From Blattabacterium cuenoti (lineage in GTDB: Bacteria > Bacteroidota > Bacteroidia > Flavobacteriales > Blattabacteriaceae): a stretch of 64,000 nucleotides of DNA. The notes beneath the pieces are model-generated. The model was not told where the DNA came from, searched no databases, and saw nothing but the letters and a program-made list of their open reading frames with translations. The DNA is taken from contig NZ_CP059214.1 in NCBI RefSeq assembly GCF_014252275.1, positions 1,906-65,905 on the forward strand, given 5' to 3'. Positions within the stretch are counted from its first letter, which is position 1; each line of letters begins with the position of its first letter. A program made the position numbers and the translations under genes. This document shows, in pieces, positions 9,202 to 18,481 of the stretch.

Positions 9202-10458
9202 TCAAACTAAACTTATACGATTTGAAACATTTATTCTCATAAACAAAAAAACTAGTATAGTAAAAGACAATAGAGAAGAACCTCCATAACTAAAAAAAGG
9301 TAAAACAATTCCTATTGTTGGAAAAATTCCCATTACCATTCCTAAATTAATAAAAAAATGAATAAACAATATATTTCCTACTGAATATCCAAAAGTACGA
9401 CAAAATATATCTTTTTGTTGATCAGATAAAAAATAAATACGACTTATGAACAATAGGTATAGGATCACTAATATAGAACATCCCAAAAATCCCCATTCTT
9501 CCCCTAATGCACAGAAAATATAATCAGTATGTTGTTCCGGAACAAATTTACCTTTCGTAATTGTTCCTTGCTGATATCCTTTTCCAAAAAGTTTTCCAGA
9601 ACCAATAGCTGTTTTAGAATATAAAAGATTATAACCAATATCTCCACGATATTGTTTTTTAAATTCATTCTGAAAAAGAATGTTAATCCTATCTTTATGA
9701 TGTTTTTTAAAAAAATTTTTAAAAAAAAATGGAGATCCTATAGATATTAATGAACATATGATAACAAAAAATGAATAAAAAATAAAATTATTCCATGACA
9801 AATTTTTTTTATTATAAATAATAAAAGAAAAAAAAATTATAAATAATGGAAAAACTATCCTCCATGGAGAAATAACAATAGATATTAAAAATATAATAGT
9901 GGATAATAACAAATAAAATATAAAAAAAATAGATAATCCTTCCCGGTATAATGTAAAAATAAAGGAAGAAAATACTACAGAAGATCCTGGATCTGGTTGA
10001 ATACATATTAATATAGCAGGAATCAAAAATGATAAAAAAGCATACAAAAAAAATTTGTTTTGATTTTTTATTAGATCTTTTCTACTTAAAATATGTGATA
10101 TCATTAAAGAAGTAGATATCTTTGCTAATTCAGAAGGTTGAAAACTAATAGGACCTAATACATACCATGATTTTGAACCATTTATATTTTTACCTAAAAA
10201 AAACAATCCTATTAAAAGAATTAATGTAAATAAAAAGAAGAATGGGGTAATATTTTTATAATGAATAGGTTTAAATAAAAAAATAATAAGAATAGAAATA
10301 AAACTAAATAAAATCCAAAGCAATTGTTTTTCTGCTTTTTCATGAGAAACAGAGTATAAGTTTATATAACCAAATAAAACCATAAAGATATAAAGGATAA
10401 AGCCTATTTTATCGATATTACGTAATAAAAAAAATTTATGTTTTTTTATGATTTTCAT
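9202..10458 (-). CDS. rodA: Rod shape-determining peptidoglycan glycosyltransferase RodA (SEDS family)
   Basis: Polymerises glycan strands in the elongation machinery together with the class B PBP2 encoded just upstream. The 418-aa protein is almost entirely hydrophobic, with about ten membrane segments. SEDS landmarks are visible, including WYVLGPISFQPSELAK, QPDPGSSVV and the EEWGFLG...GIVLPFFSYGGSS region near the C-terminus. It overlaps the PBP2 gene by 23 nt and is the last gene of the mreB-mreC-mreD-PBP2-rodA cluster. The cluster context favours RodA over FtsW. Confidence 0.93.
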   Translation of the reverse strand: MKIIKKHKFFLLRNIDKIGFILYIFMVLFGYINLYSVSHEKAEKQLLWILFSFISILIIFLFKPIHYKNITPFFFLFTLILLIGLFFLGKNINGSKSWYVLGPISFQPSELAKISTSLMISHILSRKDLIKNQNKFFLYAFLSFLIPAILICIQPDPGSSVVFSSFIFTLYREGLSIFFIFYLLLSTIIFLISIVISPWRIVFPLFIIFFSFIIYNKKNLSWNNFIFYSFFVIICSLISIGSPFFFKNFFKKHHKDRINILFQNEFKKQYRGDIGYNLLYSKTAIGSGKLFGKGYQQGTITKGKFVPEQHTDYIFCALGEEWGFLGCSILVILYLLFISRIYFLSDQQKDIFCRTFGYSVGNILFIHFFINLGMVMGIFPTIGIVLPFFSYGGSSLLSFTILVFLFMRINVSNRISLV

Positions 10459-12367
10459 AGAAACTTTTTAATTTTTTCATCTTTTCTATATTAGAATAAA
10501 CTTTTTCTAATCCTGAATTAATCATTTTTTCCTCCAAATTTTTTCTTCTTATGATTTTTTTTATATATTTTTCTGCAATTAAACTAGCAATAGGACCAGC
10601 CCAATTAGAACCAAATCCTCCATTTTCTATAATAACAGAAACAGCAATTTTAGGATTTTTTACAGGAGCAAACAATACGAAAATTGAATGATCAGGAAGA
10701 GAAACCATTTTTTTATGATTGATTCGTATAAAATTTTGAGATGTTCCTGTTTTCCCTGCCATTTGTATTTCATACGATTTAAAATGTTTGCCAGTTCCAA
10801 TAAAAAATACTTTTTCCATTGCATGAATAATAAAATCAAAATATTTTTTTTTTACTTTCGTATAGTTTGGATTATTATAATATTCTACGATTTTATGATT
10901 AATTCGTTTTACAAGATGCGGAGTGTAAAAAAAACCTTTGTTAGCTATTGCACATACCATATTAGCCAATTGTATTGGAGTTACAATAATTTCTCCTTGT
11001 CCAATACTATTAGAAATAATAGTAATTGCATTCCATTTTTTTTTTCCATATTTCTTATTATAGTAATCTCCAGATGGAATTACACCATTTTCCTTTGTTG
11101 ATAAATCACTAGAAAAATGATTTCCAAAACCAAAACTTTTTACAATATCACACCATTCATTTGCACCTTTTGTTAAATTTTTTGGATATTTTTCAATTAT
11201 TCTTTTATAAACTTGTGCGAAATAATTATTACAAGAAACGGAAATAGCCGTTCCTAATCCGATAGGAATTCCATGAATACCTGAATGACAACGTATTCGT
11301 CTTTTTCCATGATATCTAAATCCGTGATAACATGTAAATGTTGTATCATTTTGTACCACGCCCATTTGAAGTCCAGCAAGCTCTATTAATAATTTAAAAG
11401 AAGAAGCTGGTGGATATCTAGCTTGTGTTGTACGATCAAGTAAAGGATTATCGATTGTATTATTCATGAGTTTTTGAAACTCTTTAGATCTATTCGATCC
11501 TGAAAATAAATTAGGATCACTCATTGGACTGGATACTAAAGATAAAATTTCTCCATTTTTTGGATCAATTGCGACAATTCCACCTTTTTTTTGGTACATG
11601 AGTTGTTCTGCATATTTTTGTAAATTCCAGTCTATTGTTAAAGAAATATCATTACCACTAATAGCTTGTATATTATTTTTTTTGTTATTGTATTCTCCGA
11701 TAATACATCCCTTTCTATCTCTTATCCAATAATTGACACCTTTTTTACCTCTCAAGATTTTTTCACAAGATTTCTCAATACCGGCCAATCCCATAAAATC
11801 TCCCATTTGGTAATAATTAGATTCTCTTCTTATATCCTTTGTAGTAACTTCTCCTATATAACCTAATACGTTAATAGAACTATTAATTTTATAATCTCTA
11901 ATAGAACGTTTTGTCCAATCAAACCCTTTATATTTGTATAGTTTTTCTTGTATGTTTGCAAATTTTTCTTTTGAAATAAAAGAAGTAAAGACTGAAGGTA
12001 AATATTTTGAATATAATTTTGCTTTTTCTAAATTTTTAAAAAAATCATTCTTTTCCATTCCTATTAAAGAACAAAATTCTATAACATTCAAGTTTTCGTC
12101 TACTAAAATAGGGATAACATTCAATTCATATATTGGCTTATTAAAAACTAATAATTTTTCATTTCGATCAAAAATCGCCCCTCTTTCAGGAATAACAATT
12201 TCTTGTTTTATAGAGGTATTAAAAGCATTTAAGATATATTTATCGGTATATATTTGTAGATAGTACAACCTTAACAAAAAAAGAATACCTATCGAAAATA
12301 ATAAAACGTAAAATTTATATAATTTTTTCAAATTTTCATTCCTCTGAAAAAGAAATATATCATGCAT
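10436..12367 (-). CDS. mrdA: Penicillin-binding protein 2 (elongasome transpeptidase)
   Basis: Class B transpeptidase that crosslinks peptidoglycan during elongation, partner of RodA. It has a single N-terminal membrane anchor (about residues 18-40), a dimerisation domain, and a transpeptidase domain with the catalytic SSFK box at S322-K325, an SCN motif, and KTGTSQN near the C-terminus. The ATG at 12367 gives 643 aa but overlaps mreD by 40 nt. A TTG at 12331, overlapping the mreD stop as TTGA, gives a start (LKKLYKFYVLL) more like other PBP2 proteins and may be the real one. Confidence 0.94.
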   Translation of the reverse strand: MHDIFLFQRNENLKKLYKFYVLLFSIGILFLLRLYYLQIYTDKYILNAFNTSIKQEIVIPERGAIFDRNEKLLVFNKPIYELNVIPILVDENLNVIEFCSLIGMEKNDFFKNLEKAKLYSKYLPSVFTSFISKEKFANIQEKLYKYKGFDWTKRSIRDYKINSSINVLGYIGEVTTKDIRRESNYYQMGDFMGLAGIEKSCEKILRGKKGVNYWIRDRKGCIIGEYNNKKNNIQAISGNDISLTIDWNLQKYAEQLMYQKKGGIVAIDPKNGEILSLVSSPMSDPNLFSGSNRSKEFQKLMNNTIDNPLLDRTTQARYPPASSFKLLIELAGLQMGVVQNDTTFTCYHGFRYHGKRRIRCHSGIHGIPIGLGTAISVSCNNYFAQVYKRIIEKYPKNLTKGANEWCDIVKSFGFGNHFSSDLSTKENGVIPSGDYYNKKYGKKKWNAITIISNSIGQGEIIVTPIQLANMVCAIANKGFFYTPHLVKRINHKIVEYYNNPNYTKVKKKYFDFIIHAMEKVFFIGTGKHFKSYEIQMAGKTGTSQNFIRINHKKMVSLPDHSIFVLFAPVKNPKIAVSVIIENGGFGSNWAGPIASLIAEKYIKKIIRRKNLEEKMINSGLEKVYSNIEKMKKLKSFYENHKKT

Positions 12368-12840
12368 AAAACGGTTGTAAATATAATATTAAATATTGTT
12401 TTTAATAAAATGTATTGATTAAAATAATCATTGTTTTTTATGATTTTAAGGATTAATAAAGAAATATTATGTATTGATAATAAGAAAAATACGTATAACA
12501 ATTGTTTATTTATAGGCAAATGATAGATAGATACATTACTTCTATTTGTCATAAAACGATTCCTATAAAAAAATTGAATAAAGTGTAGATTAAAAAATGA
12601 TAAAAGTGTAGTAGAAAAAGCATGAATTCCTCCGGAATTTAAACAATAATCCATTATCCATCCAATAAGAAAAGAAAAAAATAAAAATAGATATCGATTC
12701 CATTTTTTTGGATATATTAATACAGTTATTACATATATATAATAATATCCCGAAAAAAATGGATTGATTATGGATATTTGAATTATAAAAAGAAAAAGAA
12801 TATAGAATATATAAATAATAATATTTTTTATAAAATTCAT
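12328..12840 (-). CDS. mreD: Rod shape-determining protein MreD
   Basis: Small membrane protein of the elongation complex. The 170 aa are very hydrophobic with about five predicted membrane segments. Sequence similarity to MreD is weak, as usual for the family. The assignment rests on its size, topology and position between mreC and PBP2. Its ATG overlaps the mreC stop by 1 nt and its stop lies inside the start region of PBP2, so the genes are translationally linked. Confidence 0.8.
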   Translation of the reverse strand: MNFIKNIIIYIFYILFLFIIQISIINPFFSGYYYIYVITVLIYPKKWNRYLFLFFSFLIGWIMDYCLNSGGIHAFSTTLLSFFNLHFIQFFYRNRFMTNRSNVSIYHLPINKQLLYVFFLLSIHNISLLILKIIKNNDYFNQYILLKTIFNIIFTTVLCMIYFFFRGMKI

Positions 12841-13664
12841 TATTTTCTTTCAATTTTTTGTAAATCGTCCCATTCTTTTTTAAAAAAATTCTTTACTACA
12901 TATGCATGTTCTATGATTGAGAAGTTAGATAAAAGTTTTACTTTTATAACATAATTAGATTTTTCTTTATCTAATTGATAAGAATGCACTTTTCCTATTT
13001 CGATTCCTTCAGGGAAAGTAGAAGACTTTCCATCTGTTTCTATAATATCTCCATTATGGAGAGAGCAATGTTTTGGAATGTCATATAAAACCACATATTT
13101 ATAATCTAATCCATCCCAACTAATCGTTCCAAAATATTTGCTTCTTTTTAATCTCGCATTTACCTTAATTTTTGTATTTAAAAGAGAAATCGCTGTACTA
13201 AAGTTTGGTGTAGTTTTTATAATTATTCCTGCTATTCCATCTGATAATATAACCCCCATATCTGTATGGATTCCATCCAAACTTCCTTTATTTATCGTTA
13301 GGTAATTTTCTTGCTCATTTATACTATTATTTATAATTTTTACTGGAGTAAATGTATATTGTTGTAAATAATTAATATCTTCTTTTTTAAAATCTTTATG
13401 TATTTTTTCTATTTTTGAATAACGATTTTTTTTACGTAATTCTTTATTTTCATTTAAAAGCTTTTGATTTTCTATATCTAGTAAAAAATAACTCTTTCCA
13501 TATGATATGAAATCATACATTTTTCCAATTATAAATTGATACGATCCAGAATAAATATTTATTTTCAATTTTTCATTCGAAAATGTAAAAAATATAGCAA
13601 TACATTCTAAAAATAAAAAAAATATAAAAAAACAATATTTTGAAAAAAAATTACAATTTTTCAT
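12840..13664 (-). CDS. mreC: Rod shape-determining protein MreC
   Basis: Periplasmic scaffold that links MreB to PBP2 and RodA. The 274-aa protein has an N-terminal membrane anchor (about residues 8-28), a lysine/glutamate-rich coiled-coil stretch (about 65-95), and a beta-rich C-terminal domain with the MreC pattern VIxNSxxxxxNYLTIN...GSLDGIHTDMGVI...GIAGII. It lies 12 nt after mreB and abuts mreD. Confidence 0.92.
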   Translation of the reverse strand: MKNCNFFSKYCFFIFFLFLECIAIFFTFSNEKLKINIYSGSYQFIIGKMYDFISYGKSYFLLDIENQKLLNENKELRKKNRYSKIEKIHKDFKKEDINYLQQYTFTPVKIINNSINEQENYLTINKGSLDGIHTDMGVILSDGIAGIIIKTTPNFSTAISLLNTKIKVNARLKRSKYFGTISWDGLDYKYVVLYDIPKHCSLHNGDIIETDGKSSTFPEGIEIGKVHSYQLDKEKSNYVIKVKLLSNFSIIEHAYVVKNFFKKEWDDLQKIERK

Positions 13665-13676
13665 GCATGTTTATCC

Positions 13677-14717
13677 TCATTTCATTAAAAAAGTAAATTT
13701 ATCAATATTTTTTAACGCTACTCCAGTTCCTTTTACAACTGCTCTTAATGGATCATCTACCAAAAAAACAGAAAGACCAGTTTTTTTAGAAATTCTTTGA
13801 TCTAATCCTCTTAATAAAGATCCTCCTCCTGCCATGTAAATTCCTGTTTTATATATATCTGCAGCTAATTCTGGAGGAGTTCTTGAAAGAGTTTCCATTA
13901 CAGCATCTTCTATTCTAAGAATTGACTTGTCAAGAGCAGGAATGGTCTCTTTATAAGAAAGATTCATTTCTTTAGGTTTTCCCGTTGTTAGATCTCTTCC
14001 CTGTATATGTATATCTTCAGGTGGTGATTCAATTGAATCTATTACGGCACCTATGTCTATTTTGATTTTTTCTGCGGTTCTTTCTCCAATGTATAAATTG
14101 TATTTTGAACGAAGAAAATATGAAATATCATTTGTAAAAACATCGCCTGCAATTTTTATTGATTTTTGACAAACAATTCCCCCCAAAGCAATAACACCAC
14201 ATTCTGTCGTTCCACCTCCTATGTCAATCATCATATTTCCTTCTGCTTTTGTAACAGAAATTCCTGAACCAATTGCAGCTGCCATGGGCTCTTCTATCAA
14301 ATAAACTTCTTTTGCATTTAAATGTTGAGCGGAATCTCGAACAGCTCTTTTTTCTACTTCTGTAATTCCAGATGGAATGCAGATAACCATAGTTAATGAT
14401 GGCGTAAAAAATTTACTGTTTATTCCAGGTACTTGTTGAATAAATTCTTTTATCATAAGTTCTGCTACTTGGTAATCTGCAATCACACCATCTTTTAAAG
14501 GTTTGTATATTTTGATGCTTTCATGTGTTTTACCCTGCATTTGTTTTGCTTCTTCACCGACTGCTAAAACTTTCTTATTTCTTATATCTATAGCAATGAT
14601 TGAAGGTAAATCAACAATTACTTTATCATCATGCATAATAAGAGTATTTGCCGTTCCTAAATCAATAGCAATTCCTTGATTGAAAAGACCTTTCATAAAA
14701 TTTACGACTAATCCCAT
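13677..14717 (-). CDS. mreB: Rod shape-determining actin homologue MreB
   Basis: Cytoskeletal ATPase that directs cell-wall elongation. The actin-fold motifs are intact: phosphate-1 IAIDLGTANT, phosphate-2 MIDIGGGTTECGV, and the adenosine loop MAGGGSLLRGLD. I place the start at the ATG at 14717 (MGLVVNFMKGLF..., 346 aa). The upstream in-frame ATG at 14756 adds 13 residues unlike other MreB N-termini. It heads the mreBCD-PBP2-rodA cluster. Retaining it suggests the symbiont is still rod-shaped. The divergent region to folK (14718-14800) should hold both promoters, but no clear consensus is seen there. Confidence 0.96.
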   Translation of the reverse strand: MGLVVNFMKGLFNQGIAIDLGTANTLIMHDDKVIVDLPSIIAIDIRNKKVLAVGEEAKQMQGKTHESIKIYKPLKDGVIADYQVAELMIKEFIQQVPGINSKFFTPSLTMVICIPSGITEVEKRAVRDSAQHLNAKEVYLIEEPMAAAIGSGISVTKAEGNMMIDIGGGTTECGVIALGGIVCQKSIKIAGDVFTNDISYFLRSKYNLYIGERTAEKIKIDIGAVIDSIESPPEDIHIQGRDLTTGKPKEMNLSYKETIPALDKSILRIEDAVMETLSRTPPELAADIYKTGIYMAGGGSLLRGLDQRISKKTGLSVFLVDDPLRAVVKGTGVALKNIDKFTFLMK

Positions 14718-14800
14718 GAATGTTATCTTGTAAAAATGTTTACCTAATTTAAACAAAAATTAGAGTTTTTTAGTATATTAAAAAGTAGATTATAAATCTT

Positions 14801-15319
14801 TTGATTTTGAAAAAACACTGTGTTTTTTTGTCACAAGGTAGCAATGAAGGGAATCGTAAGAAAAATTTAGATTGTTCTTACAATTTGATATCTAAAAAGA
14901 TTGGAAATATCATAAAGAAATCTTCTTTTTTCAAAAGTGAAGGATGGAATATGGAACAAAAAAGTCCTCATTTTTACAACAGAGTTTTATATATGGAAAC
15001 CATTGATTCTCCATTTATTCTTTTAGAAAAAATTTTTAAAATAGAAGGATATATAGGAAAAATCAATAATAAAAACAACAAAAAAAAATCGTATAGAAAT
15101 AGAAAAATAGATATAGACATTTTATTTTATGATAACATTATTATGAATAGTCCATCTCTTATTATTCCTCATCCTATGTTACATTTACGTAAATTTGTTT
15201 TGATCCCTATGATTGAAATCGATTCTAACATGGAACATCCTATTTTTCACAAAAATATGATTGAAATTTTAGGGGTATGTTCAGATCCATTAAATATTAT
15301 AAAATTAAAATTTGAATAA
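14801..15319 (+). CDS. folK: 2-amino-4-hydroxy-6-hydroxymethyldihydropteridine diphosphokinase
   Basis: HPPK transfers pyrophosphate from ATP to the pterin in folate synthesis. The 172-aa protein shows the family start LSQGSNEGNRKKNL and the signature around YRNRKIDIDILFYDN, followed by IPHPMLHLRKFVLIPM. The signature is slightly unusual: the common GPR is replaced by RNR, while both catalytic aspartates of DIDIL remain. The start is a TTG codon at 14801. It is followed 24 nt later by the ridA-like gene. Confidence 0.92.
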   Translation: MILKKHCVFLSQGSNEGNRKKNLDCSYNLISKKIGNIIKKSSFFKSEGWNMEQKSPHFYNRVLYMETIDSPFILLEKIFKIEGYIGKINNKNNKKKSYRNRKIDIDILFYDNIIMNSPSLIIPHPMLHLRKFVLIPMIEIDSNMEHPIFHKNMIEILGVCSDPLNIIKLKFE

Positions 15320-15343
15320 AATTAATAAAATCATCATATTATT

Positions 15344-15733
15344 ATGAAACCTGAAAAAGTTACTATCAAAGAAATTCCATTTTATGGTCCTTATAGTACC
15401 TATGTTTTTATCAATCATTTTGTTTTTATATCCGGACAAATAGGGATAGATTTAAAAACTGGACAACTCATATATGAATCTATTTCGAAAGAAACCAAAC
15501 AAGTAATGGAAAATTTAAAATTCATTCTTTCAAAAAGAAAATTAGATTTTAAATCGGTTATAAAGTCTTCAATCTTTATTAAGAATATGAATGATTTTAG
15601 TAAAATTAACGAGATATATTCTAGTTTTTTTGAAAAAAATCAATATCCTGCAAGAGAAACAATACAAGTTTGTGGATTACCAAAAAATGCTAATATAGAA
15701 ATATCTATGATAGCATATGAAAATATTCCATAA
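15344..15733 (+). CDS. ridA: RidA-family enamine/imine deaminase
   Basis: Small trimeric protein (129 aa) of the YjgF/YER057c/UK114 family, which hydrolyses reactive 2-aminoacrylate and related enamines formed by PLP enzymes. The landmarks are FISGQIGIDLKTG near the N-terminus and PARETIQVCGLPKNANIEISMIAY at the end, with the substrate-binding arginine in PARE. It is complete and of normal length. It may share a transcript with folK and truA. Confidence 0.92.
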   Translation: MKPEKVTIKEIPFYGPYSTYVFINHFVFISGQIGIDLKTGQLIYESISKETKQVMENLKFILSKRKLDFKSVIKSSIFIKNMNDFSKINEIYSSFFEKNQYPARETIQVCGLPKNANIEISMIAYENIP

Positions 15734-15807
15734 AATTCAACATATTAAAAAATAAATAAAAAAACCATATTACATGTTATTAATTTAATTTTACAACAAA
15801 ATTAAGA

Positions 15808-16575
15808 TTGAGATTTTTTATCAAATTGTCTTATAACGGAAAAAACTTTTTTGGATGGCAAAAACAAAAGTATGTACGTACAATAGAAAATGAAGTTGAA
15901 TATTGCTTATCTAAATTACTCAAAAAATCAATCAATATCATAGGAGCTGGAAGAACAGATAGAGGAGTCCATGCAAAACAAATGGTTGCTCATTTTGATT
16001 ATGAAAAAGAAATATCAAATCATCTTGTAAAAAGATTAAATATTTTTTTACCAAAATCAATTCGTATTCACGATATTTTTTGTGTAAAAAATAATATTCA
16101 TGCAAGATTTGATGCGATAAAAAGAACATATAAATATTATATTACATCTTCTAAGGATCCATTTTATCATGATTTTTCATGGCATTGTTTTTATTCATTA
16201 GACATACATAAAATGAATGATGTCGCTAAAGAGCTATTAAAGTATAATGATTTTAGTTCTTTTTGTAAAAAAAAAAATGAAAAAAAAAATGAAAAAAAGA
16301 AATGTATCATTTATTTTGCTTCTTGGAAAAAAGAAAAAAATATTTTATGTTTTACAATCACAGCTAATCGATTTCTTAGATCTATGGTAAGATTAATAGT
16401 TGGATCTTTTATTTCTATAGGGAGAGGTAAAATGAAAAAAGAAGAATTTTTTAAAATTTTAGAATCAAAAAACTCTTTTCCTTTTGGTTTTACAGTTCCT
16501 GCATGTGGATTATTTCTACACAAAATTGTCTATCCAAGCAATATAATGTTAAAAAAAATGAAAAAAATCTATTAA
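15808..16575 (+). CDS. truA: tRNA pseudouridine(38-40) synthase
   Basis: Isomerises uridines in the anticodon arm of many tRNAs. It has 255 aa with the catalytic aspartate in GAGRTDRGVHA (about residues 48-58) and the NRFLRSMVRLIVG motif in the second half. The start is a TTG at 15808. An oddity is a lysine/asparagine/glutamate insertion encoded by consecutive A-runs of 11 and 10 nt (16267-16289) in a loop after DFSSFC. These runs are prone to slippage, but the reading frame is intact. Confidence 0.94.
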   Translation: MRFFIKLSYNGKNFFGWQKQKYVRTIENEVEYCLSKLLKKSINIIGAGRTDRGVHAKQMVAHFDYEKEISNHLVKRLNIFLPKSIRIHDIFCVKNNIHARFDAIKRTYKYYITSSKDPFYHDFSWHCFYSLDIHKMNDVAKELLKYNDFSSFCKKKNEKKNEKKKCIIYFASWKKEKNILCFTITANRFLRSMVRLIVGSFISIGRGKMKKEEFFKILESKNSFPFGFTVPACGLFLHKIVYPSNIMLKKMKKIY

Positions 16576-16580
16576 ATTTT

Positions 16581-16602
16581 TATTAAAAATATATTTTTAA
16601 TA
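16581..16602. terminator. Perfect 22-nt AT palindrome after truA
   Basis: Bases 16581-16602 form a perfect palindrome (two 11-nt arms, TATTAAAAATA and its complement) starting 5 nt after the truA stop. It could fold into a hairpin ending the folK-ridA-truA transcript. There is no GC core, so its strength as an intrinsic terminator is doubtful. Confidence 0.35.
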
Positions 16603-16847
16603 TATTTGTAAAATATTCTTTGATCTGAGATTTGTTTATAAAAATTGTTATCACAACACAATAGGGCATCTACAAATAAAGAAAAAATCCTTATAAAATA
16701 ACAAAAATAATCTGCAGAGTTAAGAACATTTTATGTATATAATATAATACAAGATAAAATAGACATTATTTATAAAAAGTCCATGGAGTACATAATTTTA
16801 AATATGGATATTCTTTTTAGTAGATTGCCCTTTTTTTTCATGTTTTC
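16603..16847. other. Intergenic region truA-thiN, nothing recognised
   Basis: About 245 nt of AT-rich sequence without an open frame of meaningful length, tRNA or riboswitch fold that I can recognise. It presumably contains the thiN promoter, but no full consensus is visible. Confidence 0.5.
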
Positions 16848-17501
16848 ATGATGAAAATATTTGATTTTCACGTTTACAATGAACCTATAGTTGATTTATT
16901 TCTCAACGGAGATCCACCTTTGTTTATGAAAACAAATTTTTTTGGAAAAGTTTTCTCCGTAGATGGTTCTTACAATTATTTAAGAAATTTCAATGCATCT
17001 ATTGATTCTATTATTGGTGATTTTGATTCTTTTCCAAAGCAACTAAAATATCCTAGAAATAGTAATATTTATAAGGTTGTTGAACAAGAAAATACAGATT
17101 TCGATAAAGCATTAAATATTTTACATCAAAAAGGATTTAAAAATGTTAATGTTTGGGGGGGTAGTGGAAAAGAGCAGGATCATTTTTTAGGAAATTTATC
17201 TACTGCACTAAAATACAAAAATAAATTATCAATTATTTTTTACGATAAATATCATTTATACTTTTTTTCTAAAAAAAAAAATACTTTTTTCATAGGAAAA
17301 AATAAAAAAGTCTCCCTTTTTCCATTTCCAAAAATCACAGGATTGAAAACTATAGGTTTATCATATCCTGTTGATAACGAATCTTTTGAAATAGGAAAAA
17401 AAATAGGAATAAGAAATATTTCTTGCGAAAAAAAAATACATATTAATTATGAAAAAGGAGAAATGTTAATTTTTATAGAAAGAAAATGTTTTCCTTTATA
17501 A
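16848..17501 (+). CDS. thiN: Thiamine pyrophosphokinase
   Basis: Converts thiamine to thiamine diphosphate, the cofactor of the 2-oxoglutarate dehydrogenase E1 encoded at 35 kb. The 217-aa protein shows the family pattern VDGSYNYL, a DSIIGDFDS loop and the EQENTDFDKAL motif, then WGGSGKEQDHFLGNL. These acidic residues form the metal and ATP site. Two adjacent ATG codons (16848, 16851) are possible starts. The stop overlaps convergent mdh by 6 nt. No other thiamine genes lie in the window, so thiamine could come from elsewhere in the genome or from the host. Confidence 0.88.
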   Translation: MMKIFDFHVYNEPIVDLFLNGDPPLFMKTNFFGKVFSVDGSYNYLRNFNASIDSIIGDFDSFPKQLKYPRNSNIYKVVEQENTDFDKALNILHQKGFKNVNVWGGSGKEQDHFLGNLSTALKYKNKLSIIFYDKYHLYFFSKKKNTFFIGKNKKVSLFPFPKITGLKTIGLSYPVDNESFEIGKKIGIRNISCEKKIHINYEKGEMLIFIERKCFPL

Positions 17502-18413
17502 TTTTCTAATTATACTTTTAATATAATTTGAAGATTTTTTTAAAAGGATTTTTTCGTTTTCATTCAATTCTAATTCTATAATTTTTTCAATTCCATGTTT
17601 TCCCAAAATCACGGGTACCCCCATATAGACGTTTTCTATGTTATATTCACCTTTTAATAATGCAGAACATGAGAATATTCTTCGAGAATTCTTTAATATA
17701 GATTCTACCATTTCTACAATTGAAGCAGCCGGTGCCATCCATGCAGATGTGCCCAAATAATTGACAATCTCTTCCCCTCCTTTTTTAGTTTTTTTGATAA
17801 TAATATCATGATCTTTTTCGGATAGAAAATTATGAATTGGGATCCCTGATATGGATGTATATCTATATAGAGGAATCATGGTTTCTCCATGTCCTCCTAA
17901 CAATATAGAACGAATATCATAGGATGAAATATTTAATTTCTTTGATAAAAAATATCGATATCTTGCAGTATCTAATATTCCTGCCATTCCTATTACATGA
18001 GAAGAATTCACTTTTGCAGTGATATAACTAACATAAGACATGATATCTAATGGATTCGAAACAATAATAAATTTGGCTTCTGGAGATAAAGAAATAGATT
18101 GTTTGGTTACAGAACGTATAATATCTGCATTAATATGAACAAGATCTTCTCGGTTCATTCCAGGTTTTCTTGTTACTCCACAAGTAATTATAATTACATC
18201 GGAATTTTTTGATTTTGAAAAATCATTGGTAGATCCTGTCAAAATAGTATTTGAACATGATATTGCATTCATTTGAGATATATCTAAACTTTTTCCTTCA
18301 GATATTTTGTCTTTGATATCAAGTAAAACAATTTCCCTTACAAGGTCTTTCTGGGATAAAAGACTAGCACAAGTAGAACCAACATTTCCTGCTCCAATAA
18401 TCGTTACTTTCAT
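17496..18413 (-). CDS. mdh: Malate dehydrogenase
   Basis: NAD-dependent oxidation of malate to oxaloacetate in the TCA cycle (305 aa). It has the Rossmann GAGNVGSTCA motif at the N-terminus, the malate-selective TRKPGMNREDL loop, and the catalytic histidine in GGHGETMIPL. The loop arginine distinguishes it from lactate dehydrogenase of the same fold (LDH-like MDH type). Together with sucAB and sucC it forms part of the window's TCA capacity. Confidence 0.94.
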   Translation of the reverse strand: MKVTIIGAGNVGSTCASLLSQKDLVREIVLLDIKDKISEGKSLDISQMNAISCSNTILTGSTNDFSKSKNSDVIIITCGVTRKPGMNREDLVHINADIIRSVTKQSISLSPEAKFIIVSNPLDIMSYVSYITAKVNSSHVIGMAGILDTARYRYFLSKKLNISSYDIRSILLGGHGETMIPLYRYTSISGIPIHNFLSEKDHDIIIKKTKKGGEEIVNYLGTSAWMAPAASIVEMVESILKNSRRIFSCSALLKGEYNIENVYMGVPVILGKHGIEKIIELELNENEKILLKKSSNYIKSIIRKL

Positions 18414-18442
18414 GGTATATTTTAAAGCTTAAATATTATGTC

Positions 18443-18450
18443 TAAATTTG
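18443..18450 (+). promoter_or_regulatory. Candidate -7 promoter element for gcvP
   Basis: TAAATTTG matches the Bacteroidetes -7 consensus TAnnTTTG exactly and lies 31 nt before the gcvP start. No clear -33 TTG is placed upstream, and such 8-mers occur by chance in AT-rich DNA. Confidence 0.35.
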
Positions 18451-18481
18451 TAATTCTTAAAGATAAGATAATTTCTATAAC

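Noticed and set aside
10688-11101. 137-codon open frame on the plus strand inside the PBP2 gene
   Set aside because: Antisense shadow of a well-supported transpeptidase; the translation has no recognisable features.
12590-12853. 87-codon minus-strand frame overlapping mreD
   Set aside because: Alternative frame of mreD with Phe/Tyr/Ile-rich noise; mreD in the other frame fits the operon.
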